In this document: positions 61,639 to 64,000 of the stretch, one piece after another
Layout of the letters: each line of letters begins with the position of its first letter
How positions within the stretch are numbered: the stretch's first letter is position 1
Source of the DNA: Sporolituus thermophilus DSM 23256
GTDB lineage: Bacteria; Bacillota; Negativicutes; Sporomusales; Thermosinaceae
Length of the DNA: 64,000 nt
NCBI RefSeq assembly: GCF_900102435.1
Contig: NZ_FNBU01000001.1
Coordinates: forward strand, 133,203-197,202
Reading direction: 5' to 3'
Program-made: the position numbers and the translations under genes
Notes under the pieces: model-generated
Told to the model about the DNA's origin: nothing
Seen by the model: only the letters and a program-made list of their open reading frames with translations
The model's database searches: none

Positions 61639-62100
61639 ATGCGATCCCATATGCGAGATTGTGAGTGCATGGACGATTATGATTGTATGCCCGAGTATGA
61701 TTGTATGCCTGAGTGCGAATGTATGCCCGAGCATTATTGTATGCCCAATTGTGATCATATGCCTAAATGTCAGAGACGGTATATCGGAACCTATACTACA
61801 AAATACAGAGTATATGAGACGCGCCGTTGCGAAGTTTGTAAGGTGTGTTCTTGCTGCGGCCATGAATATGACTACCGACGTTATATGGCATGTCCAAGAT
61901 GCGGTGCGCCATCGGACACAGCATACATGGACGATGAACCAAGGGGCAACCCGGATGGCAACCCGGATGGGTTCGGCAGGTTCGGTAGATTTGGCAGATT
62001 CGGTAGGTTTGGTAGATTCCGCAGATTCCCAAGGTTTAGGTTTTTCCCCTTTTTCCCGTTCTTCCCATTCTTTCCCTTCTTCCCGTTTCGGCGGTTCTAA
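61639..62100 (+). CDS. Cys/Met-rich repeat protein, possible spore coat protein
   Basis: A 153-residue protein of low complexity in clear blocks. Residues 13-42 are five 6-residue repeats around CMP (EYDCMP and variants). Residues 64-88 hold two zinc-ribbon-like cysteine groups (CEVCKVCSCC and CPRC). Residues 103-111 are GNPDGNPDG, 112-127 are FGR repeats and 135-150 are FFP repeats, ending RRF. There are sixteen cysteines in all, every one in the first 88 residues. GGAGG lies seven bases before the ATG. I recognise no family. The promoter type and composition suggest a spore coat or surface-layer component, which is inference. Confidence 0.75.
   Translation: MRSHMRDCECMDDYDCMPEYDCMPECECMPEHYCMPNCDHMPKCQRRYIGTYTTKYRVYETRRCEVCKVCSCCGHEYDYRRYMACPRCGAPSDTAYMDDEPRGNPDGNPDGFGRFGRFGRFGRFGRFRRFPRFRFFPFFPFFPFFPFFPFRRF
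61675..61764 (+). repeat. 18-bp tandem repeats in the repeat-protein gene
   Basis: Five 18-bp units, each containing a TGTATGCC-like core, encode the CMP repeats. Confidence 0.85.
61972..62088 (+). repeat. 9-bp tandem repeats encoding FGR and FFP blocks
   Basis: 61972-62019 has about five units like TTCGGTAGA; 62041-62088 has about five units like TTCTTCCCG. Different codons are used within each block, so they are not a recent expansion. Confidence 0.85.
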
Positions 62101-62119
62101 ACATAATTGTATATAGCTC

Positions 62120-62172
62120 TCACTTGGCCTGATGCCAAAAGCTCTCCTGCTTGTATTACCCCTGCCAAGTGA
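62120..62172. other. 9-bp inverted repeat downstream of the repeat-protein gene
   Basis: TCACTTGGC (62120-62128) and GCCAAGTGA (62164-62172) are perfect complements 35 bp apart, with no T-run. The purpose is unknown. Confidence 0.5.
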
Positions 62173-62210
62173 TAGCAGTAATAAGATTTCAATATTATAT
62201 AATTTGTTGA

Positions 62211-62236
62211 AAAAGGCGGGATGTCTCCTGCCTTTT
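62211..62236 (+). terminator. Terminator of the repeat-protein gene
   Basis: AAAAGGCGGGA and TCCTGCCTTTT form an 11-bp stem with one G-T pair around TGTC. Confidence 0.75.
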
Positions 62237-62331
62237 CCGTTAAACAGTATATTTCGCCCGAATCATATTTCACCGTACCCGAATATACTGAAAGGAGTGC
62301 TATTTAATCTGCTAACGAGGTGAAAATCACC

Positions 62332-62667
62332 ATGCTTGAAAATAAAGCGAAAGAAATCGTAGAGGAATTAAAAAAAACCAATGAATTTAAGGCGCTGAAA
62401 CAAGCCAAAGACACCCTTGAAAGAAACAGCCAACTGAAGAGACGTGTTGAGCAATTCTCCCTTGACCATGCTAAGGCGTACCAACGGACCGACGGCGGAG
62501 GAAAATTTCCGATAGAAGAGTTGGAGCGAAGATTTAATGAGTTGATGCAAGTACCAGAGATTGCTGCTTATTTTAAGGCGGGGCAAAAATTTGACAATGT
62601 GGTAATGAAGCTACATGAGCTTATCGACGAGTTGCTCGAGCAAGCGCTGGCAGGAAGTAACAGATAG
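62332..62667 (+). CDS. YlbF/YmcA family protein
   Basis: A 111-residue helical protein (MLENKAKEIVEELKKTNEF, then a central FPIEELERRFNELMQVPEIA). YlbF and YmcA form, with YaaT, the Ric complex that controls RNase Y targets, competence and sporulation in B. subtilis. Which of the two this matches cannot be told by eye. The ATG at 62332 follows GAGGTGA. A ricT gene is at 16728 in this window. Confidence 0.85.
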   Translation: MLENKAKEIVEELKKTNEFKALKQAKDTLERNSQLKRRVEQFSLDHAKAYQRTDGGGKFPIEELERRFNELMQVPEIAAYFKAGQKFDNVVMKLHELIDELLEQALAGSNR

Positions 62668-62689
62668 TAAGGTGTTCGAAAGAACTAAT

Positions 62690-62837
62690 GAAGAGGAGCT
62701 CAAGCGCGGCAATTAGGCCACTCCCGGGGCAGTACAACACTGGATATTTATACTCACGCCACAAAGTCGATGCAACTAAAGTCATAAACACAATGGAAAA
62801 TATCCTTGAACGGATAAAGAAAAATTCCGTCCAATAA
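62690..62837 (+). pseudogene. Tyrosine recombinase (integrase) C-terminal remnant
   Basis: From about 62698 the frame reads ARQLGHSRGSTTLDIYTHATKSMQLK, the C-terminal LGHS...Y motif of phage/plasmid integrases with catalytic Tyr at 62749-62751. A frameshift then moves to TKVINTMENILERIKKNSVQ and a stop at 62837. Stops upstream remove the rest of the gene. It follows ylbF by about 20 bp. A small hairpin CCGTCC/GGACGG (62827-62844) marks the end. Confidence 0.65.
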
Positions 62838-62912
62838 AGGACGGACTCTAATTCAAGGTCACTTCGAATACGCACAGATTGGTCACAATAAGATTCACAA
62901 CATTTTTCCCAG

Positions 62913-63044
62913 TTAGCGGGAGAGTACATTTTTCAATATCTTGGGTGCCCCATCTTTGCAGGTGTGCTCCATAGCAATAATTACTTTCCTAGCCCCCGAC
63001 ACAAGTTTCATCGTCCTGCCCATTCCAGTCACCATTCGCCGGTA
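62913..63044 (-). pseudogene. CoA-transferase subunit B C-terminal remnant
   Basis: The minus-strand frame reads [17 protein letters not shown] then [19 protein letters not shown] and soon stops. This is the C-terminal signature of 3-oxoacid CoA-transferase subunit B (ScoB/AtoA: MVKGMGGAMDLV...[16 protein letters not shown]). The N-terminal two-thirds and the last residues are absent. It lies 95 bp downstream of an intact CoA-transferase of a different family. Confidence 0.65.
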
Positions 63045-63049
63045 CGCAC

Positions 63050-63102
63050 AATAATAAGGGTTATTATTTTGGGGGAGACATCAAAACTACAACGTCTCCC
63101 CC
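63050..63102. other. Paired hairpins downstream of the CoA-transferase gene
   Basis: AATAATAA/TTATTATT (63050-63068) and GGGGGAGAC/GTCTCCCCC (63071-63102) are adjacent. The second is well placed to end the minus-strand CoA-transferase transcript, but the T-run is poor. Confidence 0.5.
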
Positions 63103-63139
63103 CTTCCGTTTAAATGTTCATGATAATCTCTTTATGCCT

Positions 63140-64000
63140 TTAGATCTGTGGTAGAGAAACTCCGAACAAAGACTTATACTCTTCTCGTAGCTGGTCGCGA
63201 AAATTAGGATGCGCAATTGAGATGAGCGCTGCCGCTCTTTCTTCGTTGGTCTTGCAGAATAGATCTGCGACACCATACTCAGTTACGACGTAATGAACGT
63301 CGTTTCTGGTAGTAGTAACAGGTGTTCCCGCCTTTAACTGACAGCTTATCCGGGAAATTTTACCATTTTGGGCCGTCGATTGCAGTGCAATAATAGAACG
63401 TCCATTTTTTGACGCTGCAGCCCCTCTTATAAAGTCGAGCTGACCACCGATCCCACTAAATTGTTTAGGCCCTATCGACTCAGCTGCTACTTGCCCCAAC
63501 AGGTCGATTTCCAGAGCCGAGTTTATCGCCACCATATTGTCGTTCTGGCTTATTACAAATGGATTGTTAACGTAATCTACCGGATAAAGCAGGAAAAAAG
63601 GGTTATTGTCCACGTAATCGTATATTTTCCGGGTTCCGTACACGAAAGTGGCGACAGCCTTATTCGGATGGAGGGTTTTCTTTTTGCCGTTCACAACACC
63701 GGAGTCTATGAGTTCCATTATACCGTCTGATACCACTTCTGAATGGATCCCGAGATCATTTTTGTCCTTTAGGTAGGACATGATTGCATCCGGCAACGTT
63801 CCTGCACCTATTTGCAACGTGTCTCCGTCTCGGATCAACGAAGCGACGTTCTTCCCGATTTGCTCTAACACCGGATTGGGTTTGGCAAATCGAGTAAGTT
63901 CCAAAAGCGGACCATTGCCCTCCACAATGCAGTCCAGCTCGGAAACATGGACAAATGTGTCGCCGTGAGTCCGCGGCATATTTGGGTTAACCTCGGCTAT
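63140..64000 (-). CDS. Acetyl-CoA hydrolase/transferase family protein (5' end off the window)
   Basis: The last 287 codons of a family I/Cat1-type CoA-transferase; the frame stays open to the window edge (IAEVNPNMPRTHGD). The catalytic Glu is expected in GIHSEVVSDGIMEL, and the CoA-binding segments FSGIGGQLDFIRGA and TEYGVADLF are present. Relatives are butyryl-CoA:acetate, succinyl-CoA:acetate or 4-hydroxybutyrate CoA-transferases; substrate is undecided. The missing N-terminal part would be roughly 150 residues. Confidence 0.9.
   Translation of the reverse strand: MAEVNPNMPRTHGDTFVHVSELDCIVEGNGPLLELTRFAKPNPVLEQIGKNVASLIRDGDTLQIGAGTLPDAIMSYLKDKNDLGIHSEVVSDGIMELIDSGVVNGKKKTLHPNKAVATFVYGTRKIYDYVDNNPFFLLYPVDYVNNPFVISQNDNMVAINSALEIDLLGQVAAESIGPKQFSGIGGQLDFIRGAAASKNGRSIIALQSTAQNGKISRISCQLKAGTPVTTTRNDVHYVVTEYGVADLFCKTNEERAAALISIAHPNFRDQLREEYKSLFGVSLPQI

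Noticed and set aside
62621-62929. Minus-strand frame of 102 codons
   Set aside because: It overlaps ylbF and the integrase remnant on the other strand, has no ribosome site and no recognisable motif.

Overview
The window most likely comes from an anaerobic, spore-forming member of the Negativicutes (Sporomusaceae-like Firmicutes with an outer membrane). This is an inference. The signs are Bacillus-type gene order from tmk to tatD, Firmicutes regulatory RNAs (TPP riboswitch, T-box), an AbrB regulator, the oxygen-sensitive ThiH route to thiamine, a Selenomonas-type lysine/ornithine decarboxylase, a complex I lacking its NADH-oxidising module, and a promoter that fits the sporulation sigma factors. 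No rRNA or strain-specific marker is present.

Layout. 1-450: the distal end of a CRISPR array, a decayed group II intron fragment and a terminator. 450-10.1 kb (minus): an 11-gene nuo operon, nuoABCDHIJKLMN. 10.6-11.5 kb (plus): ketopantoate reductase. 11.7-21.3 kb: tatD, metG, abrB, rsmI, trmN6, ricT, holB, yaaR, tmk and an Orn/Lys/Arg decarboxylase. 21.5-25.1 kb: an arsenic-type resistance island with arsR, a permease, arsC, a DUF2703 gene, two decayed genes and a second intron fragment. 25.2-35.7 kb (minus): a Tad/Flp pilus locus with a DegS-like kinase and a receiver-CpaE fusion. 35.9-41.3 kb: corA and a sugar ABC transporter. 41.6-46.8 kb: gnd, then thiSGHFE behind a TPP riboswitch. 46.9-47.1 kb: tRNA-Val and two tRNA-Pro. 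47.4-55.6 kb: a PLP decarboxylase, a GlcD/GlcF-type dehydrogenase, an amidohydrolase, a nitrilase-family amidase and an MFS transporter. 55.9-60.5 kb: a DUF815 ATPase and ilvN-ilvC-ilvB behind a T-box. 60.6-64 kb: a gene-poor stretch of small and decayed genes, a Cys/Met-rich repeat protein with a sporulation-type promoter, a YlbF-family gene, and a CoA-transferase cut by the window edge.

How it fits together. The Nuo complex would take electrons from a donor other than NADH, perhaps ferredoxin, and pump ions. The GlcD/GlcF pair could feed electrons from a 2-hydroxy acid. The pilus locus carries its own signalling parts: a cytoplasmic histidine kinase and a phosphorylatable receiver fused to the CpaE ATPase. 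The flp and tadE upstream regions share sequence motifs. The T-box specifier appears to be a valine codon, which would be read by the tRNA-Val(GAC) encoded in the same window.

Between genes there is a family of modular dispersed repeats (five copies), short ACTTTCC-type tracts, and several gene remnants that can only be recognised by reading through frameshifts: DUF2680, an arsR, a SEC-C motif gene, a tyrosine recombinase and a CoA-transferase subunit. The most novel-looking gene is at 61639-62100.
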